Part shown: positions 52,501 to 59,693 of the stretch, piece by piece
Layout of the letters: each line of letters opens with the position of its first letter
Position numbering within the stretch: the stretch's first letter is position 1
From: Eubacterium sp.
GTDB taxonomy: Bacteria; Bacillota; Clostridia; Oscillospirales; Acutalibacteraceae
DNA length: 64,000 bases
NCBI GenBank assembly: GCA_017446095.1
Contig: JAFSRN010000013.1
Location: 62,001 to 126,000 of the forward strand
Direction: 5' to 3'
Translations under genes and position numbers: made by a program
The notes under the pieces: model-generated
Databases searched by the model: none
Told to the model about the DNA's origin: nothing
Seen by the model: the letters and a program-made list of their open reading frames with translations, nothing else

Positions 52501-54459
52501 GTCAAAAAATCCTTCCGACTTGTTGTTAAAACGCACGTGGTACATCTGGAAAAGTTTTTTCACGCCGTCCACGGTTTCGCACAGAACGGAGTCGTGGCCG
52601 GGCGACATATACGCAACAGAATTGCAGCCCCATTGGTAGTTGCCTGTCAGCTTAACGCCTGCGTTAACCTGCGTGGGGTCGCTGTCAAGCACGGACAGCA
52701 AATCCTGCCCGTTGGCGTCAACGTACGGACCCTCGGGATTCCTGCAGCGCAGCACGCGCAGGTTGTAGCCGCCAAGCGCCGCAAAGCCGCCGTAGGTGAT
52801 GTACAGGTAGTAGTAATCGGTAACGTGGTCGTAGTAGATAAACGTGCCTTCGCCCGTGAAGTCGGTAGCGTAGTTTGTGTAGTTGATTCGCGTGCCCCAG
52901 TACCAGTCGCACTTCCAGTCGTTGTTTGCGTAGTCGTTTTTGCCTGCGTTTGTAGCGGCAACTTCACGCTGATACGATTCCTCATAATCGGGCAGACCCG
53001 TCTGCTCGTCCATTGGCAGAATGAACAGGCTGTTGTACGAGCCGTAAATCATCCACAAGTCGCCCTCTTTGTCGTAAAACGTCGTCGGGTCAACGGTGTG
53101 CGTTGTGCGGATTGTGTTGTTCCACCAGCTTTTGTCGGTGTATGTTGCGCCCTGCGGACAAACCGACGCGATGTACCGCTGCGAGTTTGACACATTAAAC
53201 GACGGATTGGTGAACACCATCGGCTGCGGATCCTTGTAAGGACCTTCGATATTGTCGGAATACATAACCCACAGCACGGAGTTGTAGCCGTAATCGGGCA
53301 GCACCGAGGTGCAGGAACCGTAAAGCGCCCACTTGTTTATGGCAGGCAGCCAGATTGCGCAGCCTGCCCACATACCCGTTATGTCGCCGTGGTAGCCGAG
53401 GTCGTAGGTCAGCATATCGGTAAACTTAACCTTGTTGCCGTTGTCGTCCGTGTAGTTGATAACGGGGTTATTTTCGTCAAAACCGCTTGCGTAGTTGTGC
53501 CAGTTAATCAGATCGTCGGAATACGCCACGCCCATATGCGAGCCGAAAATCCACCACCGCTTGCTGACAGCCTGCGCCGCTCTCGGGTCGTTTGCGCCGA
53601 CCTGCGTGCCGTCTGCGAGCGTGTAACAGGTGATAATCGACGGGTCGTGCACGCCTGCGTGACTTACGGATTTGGTGTTTTTTGTTGTGCTGTCGACAGT
53701 AGTGTCGTATATTTCAAAAATATCCTCGTCGGACACAATACCGCTGTAAAAGCGGATGTCGTCCATATAGCAGTCCTGCGAGCCGAAGTAGCCGCCGAGC
53801 CCGAGGTTGAGCGAAGTGCCGCTGTCCGCAATAAAGTTAAGAATTTCCGCATACGGGCTGTCGATGTTACCCGACTTCGTGCAGCCGACCTCCGCGCCGT
53901 CAACAAACATTCTGATTTGGCTTTGCGTTACGGTAAACGCAAAGTGCTTCCACGCGCCCTTAACGCTGTGCTGGCTGTCTGCCGTGATGTCTGCGTGCCT
54001 GTCCGCGCCGTTGATGTTGTAGTTAAGGTACGGGCAGTTGTTGAGCGTAAAGCGAGTTGTGCTGTTGTTGAAGGAAAGGATTGTGTCGTTGTAATCCCAC
54101 GGCGCGTCGTCGGTGGTTTTAGTCCACAGCATAAACGTTACGCCGTCTGCGGTGTTAACGTCGCTGTACGGATTTTGGGCAACATCAACATAGCTTTCCG
54201 CCGCAGGGTCGCCGTTGCCGCTGCCTGTGCCCGCGCCGAAGTACTGGCGCAGAACGTAGCCTCTTTCGCCGTCGCGCATTATCTTCGGCTTCTGCGTGTT
54301 GCCGTCGTAGGAACGCGGCGTGAAATCTGCAGGCATACCGTTTTCAAACGTGTACTGCACAAGCAGATTTGCACCGTCAAACGCGCTGAATACAGCCACG
54401 CCGGAAAACGTGACTGCAAGCGCAAGAATTATCGAGATTAGCACCTTGAATTTTTTCAC
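49594..54459 (-). CDS. Large secreted GH43-type arabinanase-like enzyme with two LamG domains and a half dockerin
   Basis: A 1,621-residue secreted protein. Signal peptide ~1-25. Residues ~30-265: LamG/concanavalin-like domain (GAWKHFAFTVTQSQIRMFV). ~266-690: five-bladed GH43 domain with the general base Asp in GVHDPSIITCY (~272), the middle Asp region TVDPTTFYDKEGDLWMIYG and the Glu region DFTGEGTFIYYDHVT. ~700-830: the small C-terminal beta domain often following GH43 arabinanases. ~850-1080: second LamG (WHYFAITVNSADKVTFYVDG). ~1090-1400: uncharacterised beta region. ~1410-1535: FIVAR-like helical repeats. ~1535-1590: carboxypeptidase-regulatory-like domain (VSGYITNFSGAAVEGAQING). ~1595-1610: one dockerin-like loop, DLNGDGRVNGRDLAAAK. 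GH43 enzymes of this set usually cut arabinan. The GTG start at 54459 follows GGGGG. Confidence 0.85.
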   Translation of the reverse strand: MKKFKVLISIILALAVTFSGVAVFSAFDGANLLVQYTFENGMPADFTPRSYDGNTQKPKIMRDGERGYVLRQYFGAGTGSGNGDPAAESYVDVAQNPYSDVNTADGVTFMLWTKTTDDAPWDYNDTILSFNNSTTRFTLNNCPYLNYNINGADRHADITADSQHSVKGAWKHFAFTVTQSQIRMFVDGAEVGCTKSGNIDSPYAEILNFIADSGTSLNLGLGGYFGSQDCYMDDIRFYSGIVSDEDIFEIYDTTVDSTTKNTKSVSHAGVHDPSIITCYTLADGTQVGANDPRAAQAVSKRWWIFGSHMGVAYSDDLINWHNYASGFDENNPVINYTDDNGNKVKFTDMLTYDLGYHGDITGMWAGCAIWLPAINKWALYGSCTSVLPDYGYNSVLWVMYSDNIEGPYKDPQPMVFTNPSFNVSNSQRYIASVCPQGATYTDKSWWNNTIRTTHTVDPTTFYDKEGDLWMIYGSYNSLFILPMDEQTGLPDYEESYQREVAATNAGKNDYANNDWKCDWYWGTRINYTNYATDFTGEGTFIYYDHVTDYYYLYITYGGFAALGGYNLRVLRCRNPEGPYVDANGQDLLSVLDSDPTQVNAGVKLTGNYQWGCNSVAYMSPGHDSVLCETVDGVKKLFQMYHVRFNNKSEGFFDQMHQMVRTKDDWTIMLPYEYYGETVDYDHHYPASEIAGAYEFIDLKTTTYHITNESDYDSGSDIVLPTQHIVLTEDGKIYGAASYVGGTKTNFEDAHQLESQGIIGTWSEDNGSCYADFTIDGNSYTGLFTYQYDESRTRERTLVFTATGNNRTVWGSKVRAGSFVNTPDSYTSLEKQVTVDGGEISDSSATLYGNATVVNDADRGTVLFLPEGDEGYATIDNPYYGKELDSATITFRAKVTEQADYFDSSIFMSFINSPSEWQYFTVNAGLQAHIFSSGYADYYAENPPNYKLDRWHYFAITVNSADKVTFYVDGAEVGYAINKSSDFDESAGNILQQLAATEKVYLGKTQKPSGAEWQWTGQECYMDNICFYSTVLTQKQLLDKLTESEVTPATTAPESISEITVDPVVYTHGTGSIANYMYSGNIISSGKTASEKKSYLYIPDDFEFIALESDNGKVNAERTSKGYLLKGRVNRVNDDMALTLYLRKDDNIYKKTVYTYVMNNPFDAHVAEWNCVNTSSKKRSLCHISRLRGSTGSGGSGDFAYIESPTAFSCTADNADGMGFTTEVGKYAGAYKYNYSSIGITNQSITNGTVPSAVYYIDKSDPHAEYWDGSQYKFTWTFTTLNGNSSAIYSTGRSVYGESSNSAVTVDTSNGAYDDSPNNGGNSRDYYVTGSSRVTNNVITVSMTQGSSPKASVNHKINLTVNLVDKSSVRNALTEYEKLYEGAYSSDSWNTFETAKRTVWEYLNNPAYTDDSAAVQQQYISTLDRAAAELETVDYTQLEAVINTANDLNPDNFTDSSYNRLMKYAGEYTDLLGCASSQSQVDRAVSKLNTLLGELVSAYTVSGYITNFSGAAVEGAQINGSGVTATSAQNGFYKVKLESGEYTLTVSTATSVDRQITVRVSGESVPGADVEIINCDLNGDGRVNGRDLAAAKSQNNAAAKTEIGDTITARGNNVQYEPLIIA

Positions 54460-54500
54460 AACAGTTCCCCCGATATAATGTAAATAATTACTGTATTTTT

Positions 54501-54530
54501 ATATTAACATTTAATACGAGTTTGTGTCAA
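54501..54530 (-). promoter_or_regulatory. Promoter of the GH43 gene
   Basis: On the minus strand TTGACA (54525-54530) and TAATAT (54501-54506) with 18-bp spacing. Confidence 0.5.
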
Positions 54531-54553
54531 CATACTCTTTGTGACGCAGCAAC

Positions 54554-54582
54554 TTGACGGCAAGGCGGATTTTTTGTATAAT
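54554..54582 (+). promoter_or_regulatory. Promoter of the FN3 protein gene
   Basis: TTGACG (54554-54559) and TATAAT (54577-54582) with 17-bp spacing. It leaves a leader of ~125 nt in which ACAATTG (54638-54644) and CAATTGT (54675-54681) are complementary; no known riboswitch was recognised. Confidence 0.65.
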
Positions 54583-54714
54583 TGATGTGTATTTGTTTGG
54601 ATTTTTCCAAATTTTACATAAAAACGTCTAATTTTTACAATTGTGCCGCAAGGCGTGTGGGTTGTGGTATTATGCAATTGTCAGAAAGACAGAACAGTTT
54701 TAAGGAGAGATATT

Positions 54715-55410
54715 ATGAAAACTAAAAGATTACTCAGCATTTTCCTCGCAATAATTATGATGTTCAGCGCGGCGTGCTCGCTGAATATGACCGCGTTTGC
54801 GGAAAAAACGTATACCAACCAGACCGCAGTTAAGCTCTGCACTATCAAAGGCACAATTGACAGCAGCATTACCGCAATCAATACCGAGCGTTTTACAGTA
54901 GGTCACTACGGCTGCCTTGAGGTTCATATCACAAGCGACACGGCTATTAACTACTCGCTTACAAAGAATTCATCGGATTCCGACAATCCTGCAATTGTAA
55001 AGGCGGACGTAACTAATTCAAGGGCTTACCTCTGGGGCGCGAAAGGCACTTATGTTTTAACGCTTTCAAAGGGCACAAAGTCGTTTGGTAAAACTGCAAA
55101 TTACATCATCACCGTTTATAACAGAACTCCGCAGACTACTATCAAAAAGATTACTGCAAAGAAAAAGGCTTTAACTCTTACCTGGCAAAAGAAGTCCGGC
55201 GTTTCGGGTTATCAGATTCAGTACGCAACTAACAAAAAGTTCACCAAGGCTAAAAAGATTGACATCAAAAACGCCAACACAACAAGCAGAACTATTAAAA
55301 AACTCGCCGCTAACAAGAGATATTATGTGAGAATCAGAACCTGCAAGGCTGACGATTCGCACAGGGAATTCAGCAAGTGGTCGGCAGTTAAGACAATCAA
55401 AACAAAATAA
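54715..55410 (+). CDS. Secreted protein with a C-terminal FN3 domain
   Basis: A 231-residue secreted protein. The signal peptide ends near residue 30 (NMTAFA). Residues ~35-140 are a beta-rich domain (INTERFTVGHYGCLEVHITS) resembling bacterial pre-peptidase or Ig-like modules. Residues ~142-231 are an FN3 module: KKALTLTWQKKSGVSGYQIQ and YYVRIRTCKADDSHREFSKW. AAGGAGA precedes the ATG at 54715. No anchor is visible; function is unknown. The same FN3 style occurs in the beta-helix protein at 39259. Confidence 0.78.
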   Translation: MKTKRLLSIFLAIIMMFSAACSLNMTAFAEKTYTNQTAVKLCTIKGTIDSSITAINTERFTVGHYGCLEVHITSDTAINYSLTKNSSDSDNPAIVKADVTNSRAYLWGAKGTYVLTLSKGTKSFGKTANYIITVYNRTPQTTIKKITAKKKALTLTWQKKSGVSGYQIQYATNKKFTKAKKIDIKNANTTSRTIKKLAANKRYYVRIRTCKADDSHREFSKWSAVKTIKTK

Positions 55411-55414
55411 ACGA

Positions 55415-55450
55415 AAGGGAAGGTCACTGGACCTTCCCTTAATTTTTTGC
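55415..55450 (+). terminator. Terminator of the FN3 gene
   Basis: AAGGGAAGGTC (55415-55425) and GACCTTCCCTT (55430-55440) form a perfect 11-bp stem with loop ACTG, followed by AATTTTTT. It overlaps the last codons of the converging radical SAM gene. Confidence 0.88.
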
Positions 55451-56335
55451 CTTGTTTATATAGCTGAGTTCCTGCTCGCATTTGGGGCAGGTGCCTATGC
55501 ATTTGCCCTCAAAAGTACACTCCTCAAATTCCATATCAATACCGTTTTTTGTGCAGTATTCCTTGCGGATGTTTTTAAGGTACCTGCATTTATCCTTGCC
55601 GATAATTTTATCGGCTTTTCTTATTTCTATGCCGTTTGCCTCAAACATATTTGCAAGCGCTTCAAGCGTGCTGTTGGGCAGCTCGTCAATGGGCTGATAG
55701 GGGATAGCAAGATTTTCATACTGCTTTTCGCACGACTTTCTGTACGGGTGCAGCTCAACCTGCTTTAAGCCATACTTTTGCATAAAATCAATCATCATCC
55801 CTGCATTTTTGTACGAGTCGTTAATGCCCGTGATAATCGGATATGTAAGCGTAATCTTATCCGTTTTTTCGGCAAGGTTTGCGATGTTTGATTTTATTAC
55901 CGTGTTTGAAACGCCTGTAAACAGCTTGTGCTCGTCCTTGTCGGCAAGCTTAAAATCAATAAACCAGCGGTTGATGTACGGCGCAAGATTGTTAACTGTT
56001 GCGGCGTCCGCAAAAAGCGAGGTTTCAATATCCGCCTTAACTTTGCCGCCGTACTTTTGCATGAACTCAATAATAAAATCTGCCTGCATCAGCGGCTCGC
56101 CGCCCGTAAACGTCACACCGCCGCCCGACGCGTTGTGGTAAATGCTGTCGTAGGCAACTATTTTGTACAACTCATCTGCGGTAAGTTCGCGGTAACTGCC
56201 GTTAAACCGTGTGCCGGGGTTGCAGCACCAGCGGCACTTCAGCGGACAGCCGTACAAAAATACAACGGTGCGCACGCCGCTGCCGTCACTGTTAATGCGC
56301 AGGCGCTCAATTTTGTGGATTTTGCATTTTGCCAT
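55439..56335 (-). CDS. Glycyl-radical-enzyme activating protein (PflA-like), no partner nearby
   Basis: A 298-residue radical SAM protein. The cluster motif is YGCPLKCRWCCNPGT (Cys-x3-Cys-x2-Cys); GGGVTFTGGEPLMQADFI and WFIDFKLADKDEHKLFTGVS are hallmarks of pyruvate-formate-lyase-type activases. Unlike many members it has no ferredoxin-like insert after the cluster motif. Instead its C-terminal ~55 residues contain six more cysteines (CRYLKNIRKEYC, CTFEGKCIGTCPKC), likely an auxiliary Fe-S site. No glycyl-radical enzyme gene with a matching RVxGY loop lies next to it; the only one in the window is nrdD, which has its own activase. The target is therefore unknown. Confidence 0.85.
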   Translation of the reverse strand: MAKCKIHKIERLRINSDGSGVRTVVFLYGCPLKCRWCCNPGTRFNGSYRELTADELYKIVAYDSIYHNASGGGVTFTGGEPLMQADFIIEFMQKYGGKVKADIETSLFADAATVNNLAPYINRWFIDFKLADKDEHKLFTGVSNTVIKSNIANLAEKTDKITLTYPIITGINDSYKNAGMMIDFMQKYGLKQVELHPYRKSCEKQYENLAIPYQPIDELPNSTLEALANMFEANGIEIRKADKIIGKDKCRYLKNIRKEYCTKNGIDMEFEECTFEGKCIGTCPKCEQELSYINKAKN

Positions 56336-56359
56336 TGTGATTCCTCAGGTAAACAAACC

Positions 56360-56375
56360 GACGGCAGGTGCCGTC
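56360..56375 (-). terminator. Weak terminator after the ANTAR gene
   Basis: GACGGC (56360-56365) and GCCGTC (56370-56375) form a 6-bp stem that overlaps the stop codon; the tract after it on the minus strand is GGTTTGTTTACC, not a clean T-run. Confidence 0.4.
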
Positions 56376-56961
56376 AGTCTGAATACTTTTCTATAACTTC
56401 CTCTGCGATTTCCCTGCGTGTTACGCAGCGGTTCATCGCCTCTTTTTCAAGGTAGCGGTGGGCTTCGGGCTCAAGCAGATTTTCCTTGCTTATAAGCAGC
56501 CACTTTGCCTTGTTGACAAGGCGGATTTCCTCCATCTTGTCCTCGATTTTTGTCGATTTCTTTTCCGCGCCTGCGATTTTGCGTTTTGCGGTCATCAGCC
56601 AGCGCAGGGCGTTGCCCATCGATTGCTTTGACATCGGCTTTGGCAGCGTAAAAACGCCGTGTTCAGCCACTTTTGCGTATACTTCGCCGTGGATTTCGTT
56701 TTGTATCAGGTACAGCACAAGCGCGTTGTGCTCGGTGCTGCAGTCAATTGCAAAGCGCACGCCAATGTCGTCTTTAAGCGGCGCGTTTATAATTACAAAA
56801 TCAAAGCCGCGTTCCGCAACCGCGCGCTGCGCTTCGGCAACCGTGCCGACCTCAACTATCTGCTGAAAGCTGGATTTGGGCAGCATGGACGCCATTGCGC
56901 TATGGAAATTTTTGTCCGACGATACAACAAGCACGCTGTACGCCTGTTCTTTAAGCGACAT
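56374..56961 (-). CDS. ANTAR-domain RNA-binding antiterminator, NitR-like
   Basis: A 195-residue protein. Residues ~8-125 have the receiver fold, but the stretch that should hold the phospho-acceptor Asp reads FVIINAPLKDD, with Asn where the Asp is expected; the switch Lys is kept (LPKPMSK). Residues ~130-190 are a coiled linker and an ANTAR domain (LVNKAKWLLISKENLLEPEA, YLEKEAMNRCVTRREIAEEV). ANTAR proteins bind paired hexaloop hairpins in nascent mRNA and prevent termination. AAGGAGG precedes the ATG. It is the second gene after glnA, the arrangement of the clostridial glnA-nitR pair. Hairpins of the right kind stand before glnA, gdhA and pyrG in this window. Confidence 0.88.
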   Translation of the reverse strand: MSLKEQAYSVLVVSSDKNFHSAMASMLPKSSFQQIVEVGTVAEAQRAVAERGFDFVIINAPLKDDIGVRFAIDCSTEHNALVLYLIQNEIHGEVYAKVAEHGVFTLPKPMSKQSMGNALRWLMTAKRKIAGAEKKSTKIEDKMEEIRLVNKAKWLLISKENLLEPEAHRYLEKEAMNRCVTRREIAEEVIEKYSD

Positions 56962-56981
56962 TCTGCCCCTCCTTTCAGCAT

Positions 56982-57020
56982 AAAAAATCTAATCTTTTGC
57001 CTTCCCCTCGGGGGAAGATT
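56982..57020 (-). terminator. Terminator-like hairpin between glnA and the ANTAR gene
   Basis: On the minus strand AATCTT (57015-57020) pairs with AAGATT (56991-56996), enclosing CCCC-CGA-GGGG, and TTTTTT (56982-56987) follows. It would reduce read-through from glnA into the regulator gene. Confidence 0.6.
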
Positions 57021-57023
57021 GAG

Positions 57024-58235
57024 TTATTTGCAGTAAATCTCGAATATCTTTTTGGGGATGTATTGCTTGATGAAGTCGCTCTTTGCAGCGGCTGCTTTTG
57101 CGTCGTCAAGCGACTGCGGAAGAATGTCGAAGCGCGACAGCGTTTCCTCATCCGCGGTGTAAAGGTTAAAGTCCGCAACATACGGCAAATCAACGTTGTT
57201 TGTAATGCCGTAAAGTCCCGAGTAAATCATCAGCGCGAATGCGATGTACGGGTTAACCGACGGGTCTGCGCTGCGCAGTTCAGCTCTTTTGTACTGACCG
57301 ATAGCCGCAGGGATTCGCACAAGCTGCGACCTGTTTTCGCTCGACCAGGAAACATAGCGCGGCGCCTTGTTGTTGCCAAGGCGTGCATAGGATTTTTCCG
57401 TCGGGTTAAGGAACACGGTCATATCAACCGCCTTGTCAAGCACGCCTGCAATCATAAACGGCATAATGTTGTCCGTGCCGTCGTCAGCCTTAACGGAAAT
57501 ATTGATGTGGAAGCCGTTGCCGGGCGCGTTGTCAAGCGGCTTTGGCGAAAAGTCGGCAAACAGCCCGTTCCTGTTGGCAACCGTGTTAACGATTGTCTGC
57601 AGCGTCATAACATTGTCCGCAGCGGTCAGCGGGTCGGAATAACGGAAGTCGATTTCGTTCTGGCCGGGACCCTCCTCGTGGTGCGAGCTTTCGGGCGCAA
57701 TGCCCATCTGCTCAAGCGTAAGGCAGATTTCGCGGCGTATGTTTTCGCCCCTGTCAAACGGAGCTAAATCCATATATCCCGCCTTGTCGTACGGGATTTT
57801 GGTGGGCTCGTTATTCTCGTCGAGTTTAAACAGATAGAACTCCTGCTCTGCGCCGAAGTAGAACGAATAGCCTGCCTCTTCCGCGTCCTTAACCGCGTTT
57901 TTAAGCAGGGTGCGCGTGTCGCACTCAAACGGCGTACCGTCTGGGTAGGTGATAGAGCAGAACATCCTTACAACCTTGCCCTGCTCGGGGCGCCACGGCA
58001 GGATGGTCAGCGTGTCCGCGTCGGGGTGCAGCAGCAAATCGGAATGTACCTCGCCGCCGAAGCCCGAAATCGCCGAACCGTCAAGCGCGATGCCGTATCC
58101 GAATGCGCGCTCAAGCTCGTCGGCAAGTATGGATATATTCTTTTGCCTGCCCCACACATCGCAGAATGCAAGACGCACAAACTTTACGTCCTCCTCAATA
58201 CAAAACTGTATAACCTCATCTTTTGTGTAGTTCAT
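57024..58235 (-). CDS. glnA: Glutamine synthetase, type I
   Basis: A 403-residue enzyme making glutamine from glutamate, ammonia and ATP. Seen: FVRLAFCDVWGRQKNISI, GYGIALDGSAISGFG, the metal and ATP block FGAEQEFYLF, the second metal block GIAPESSHHEEGPGQNEIDF, the ammonia-site Asn-Gly-His block NGFHINISVK and SRSENR-like WSSENRSQLVRIP. It is shorter than the usual ~440-470 residues and ends without the adenylylation-site region of enterobacterial enzymes. The ATG at 58235 follows GGAGGG; a longer frame (to 58295) would begin inside the leader hairpin. Control is probably by antitermination at the leader hairpins. Confidence 0.93.
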   Translation of the reverse strand: MNYTKDEVIQFCIEEDVKFVRLAFCDVWGRQKNISILADELERAFGYGIALDGSAISGFGGEVHSDLLLHPDADTLTILPWRPEQGKVVRMFCSITYPDGTPFECDTRTLLKNAVKDAEEAGYSFYFGAEQEFYLFKLDENNEPTKIPYDKAGYMDLAPFDRGENIRREICLTLEQMGIAPESSHHEEGPGQNEIDFRYSDPLTAADNVMTLQTIVNTVANRNGLFADFSPKPLDNAPGNGFHINISVKADDGTDNIMPFMIAGVLDKAVDMTVFLNPTEKSYARLGNNKAPRYVSWSSENRSQLVRIPAAIGQYKRAELRSADPSVNPYIAFALMIYSGLYGITNNVDLPYVADFNLYTADEETLSRFDILPQSLDDAKAAAAKSDFIKQYIPKKIFEIYCK

Positions 58236-58275
58236 ATTTTTCCCTCCATAGGCAGCAAGCCTCACCTTGCGCCTT

Positions 58276-58348
58276 AAAAAAACGTCCATTAACAACGGGC
58301 TGACCCCGTGATTAATGAACGCCGTTGCTCAAAATTATAAACTTTTAC
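58276..58348 (-). promoter_or_regulatory. ANTAR-type antitermination leader of glnA
   Basis: Read on the minus strand. A hairpin GAGC-AACGGC-GTTC (58317-58330) has a six-base loop with A at 1 and G at 4. Its 3' half is shared with the 5' arm of an intrinsic terminator: CGTTCATTAA (58312-58321) pairs with TTAATGGACG (58283-58292), with ACGGG/CCCGT inside, followed by seven T (58276-58282). A weaker first hairpin, GTA-AAAGTT-TAT (58337-58348), also has A1/G4 in its loop, giving the two-hairpin layout of ANTAR targets. Confidence 0.75.
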
Positions 58349-58357
58349 TATATAAAT

Positions 58358-58386
58358 AATATATATTAACCGCCGCCGTATGTCAA
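58358..58386 (-). promoter_or_regulatory. Promoter of glnA
   Basis: On the minus strand TTGACA (58381-58386) and TATATT (58358-58363) are spaced by 17 bp. The start of transcription predicted from it lies just before the first leader hairpin. Confidence 0.75.
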
Positions 58387-58521
58387 GAAAAACTTGCAAA
58401 ACGCAATTATAAACTAATTCTAAACTTCCTTAAGTTTTTCTTAAGAAATTGCGACAAATGTATACTTTATTTACCTGATATGGTAAAATGAAACCGAAAT
58501 AAAAAGGGAGAGTGTACGGCT

Positions 58522-59253
58522 TTGATTCACATAAGTGTTAATTTGTATGCGTGGTGTTTTATCGCGAGCATAGCGCTCAATTTAATATTTGTTTTTCTTG
58601 AAACACGCAAGTACAAAATGCCGCCGCTCAACGGCTTTGCCCTTGTATTCTTTGAGGCAACGGGTATGCTTGTCGGCGCAAAGCTGCTTGCAGCTATGCA
58701 GCGCGGCGACTTCAATATAATCAAGGCAGGCTTTTCCTCGCTCGGCGCGCTTGTAGGCGCAATCGCTATGGTCGGTGTTTACTGCGTTATTTTCAAAACA
58801 AGCTTTTCGCAGCTTATGTGCGTTGCAATTTTGCCGATGGCGCTGACGTATTCGGTCGGCAAGGTCGGATGCTTCACTGCAGGCTGCTGTTACGGCATAC
58901 CGTATAACGGTTTTCTCTGTGTCGTTTACGATAACTCAAAATCTGCGCCGAAGGATACTGCGCTGTTTCCTGTGCAGCTTGCGGAAGCGGTGGCGTTCCT
59001 GCTGCTGTTCGCAGCGTTTTACCTCTATTACAGAACGCACGAGTTTTCCGCACGGCACATCTGTATATACGTTGCTGTGCTGTCGCTCGTCAAAGGCTCA
59101 CTTTACTATCTGCGCAACGAATCCATTGCAAAGCCTTTCGGCTCGCACCAGATTATATGTGCGGCGTTACTTGTAATCAGCATAGCGGTATACATTTACA
59201 TTATTTCAACAGAAAGGGTGAAAAATCGTGAGCAATCTTCAACAGAATTATGA
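58522..59253 (+). CDS. Prolipoprotein diacylglyceryl transferase-family membrane protein with a cysteine-rich active-site region
   Basis: A 243-residue protein with about seven hydrophobic segments. It belongs to the Lgt family by topology and by the closing FPVQLAEAVAFLLLF block. However, the catalytic stretch that reads R-x-G-N-F-x-N-G-E in true Lgt is here KVGCFTAGCCYGIPYNG: Arg becomes Lys, and the Asn and Glu positions are Cys. This GCF..GCCYG form is a recognised clostridial subgroup without known function. Start TTG at 58522 has GGGAG 11 nt upstream. An extended -10 (TGG-TAAAAT, 58481-58489) may be the promoter. The gene overlaps the next one by 26 nt. Confidence 0.8.
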   Translation: MIHISVNLYAWCFIASIALNLIFVFLETRKYKMPPLNGFALVFFEATGMLVGAKLLAAMQRGDFNIIKAGFSSLGALVGAIAMVGVYCVIFKTSFSQLMCVAILPMALTYSVGKVGCFTAGCCYGIPYNGFLCVVYDNSKSAPKDTALFPVQLAEAVAFLLLFAAFYLYYRTHEFSARHICIYVAVLSLVKGSLYYLRNESIAKPFGSHQIICAALLVISIAVYIYIISTERVKNREQSSTEL

Positions 59254-59632
59254 TTTCAACTATCAACAGCCGAGCACGCCCGAAGATGAAAAAGTAAGAC
59301 TGTTAAAAATCCTTTGGATAGTATTTGCTGCGCTCCCTGTCGCATTAATAGTATCAGTAAGGCTGCTTGTAAGATTATTTTCGTTTGATTCGGTTATTGA
59401 CGCCCTGCCCGAAAACCTGTCTGATATGGTATGGGTTGGTTTATTCTTAATTTTGGGATTATTAATTGTATCCCATCACGTTATTGCAATTGTCGGTAAA
59501 ATAAAGTACCGATATAATAAAACGGTGCATACTATTTTTGTTGTCGACATGATTATGCTGGCGGTATTAATAGTGATTTTATTAAAAATGGCAGTAGACA
59601 ATGCGTGCGATATGTGCGATCACTTCGGGTGA
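59228..59632 (+). CDS. Small membrane protein 1 with a C-terminal CxxC
   Basis: A 134-residue protein with a Gln/Asn/Tyr-rich N-terminus (MSNLQQNYDFNYQQP), three predicted membrane helices (~27-50, ~66-88, ~103-122), a conserved loop SHHVIAIVGKIKYRYNK and the tail ACDMCDHFG. I do not recognise the family. The GTG start at 59228 follows AAGGGTG and lies inside the Lgt-like gene, so the two are coupled. Two paralogues follow directly. Confidence 0.7.
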   Translation: MSNLQQNYDFNYQQPSTPEDEKVRLLKILWIVFAALPVALIVSVRLLVRLFSFDSVIDALPENLSDMVWVGLFLILGLLIVSHHVIAIVGKIKYRYNKTVHTIFVVDMIMLAVLIVILLKMAVDNACDMCDHFG

Positions 59633-59693
59633 TGTTGAGATTATTTGCACGGAATTATTCATTCCAACCAAATTACAGAAAGGGTGAGAATCA

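Noticed and set aside
53389..54441. A 350-codon frame antisense to the GH43 gene
   Set aside because: It is a shadow of the GC-ending codons of the secreted enzyme and has no recognisable domain.
54583..54714. Leader of the FN3 gene considered as a riboswitch
   Set aside because: Only one pair of complementary 7-mers was seen, without a conserved core of any riboswitch class I know and without a terminator before the gene.
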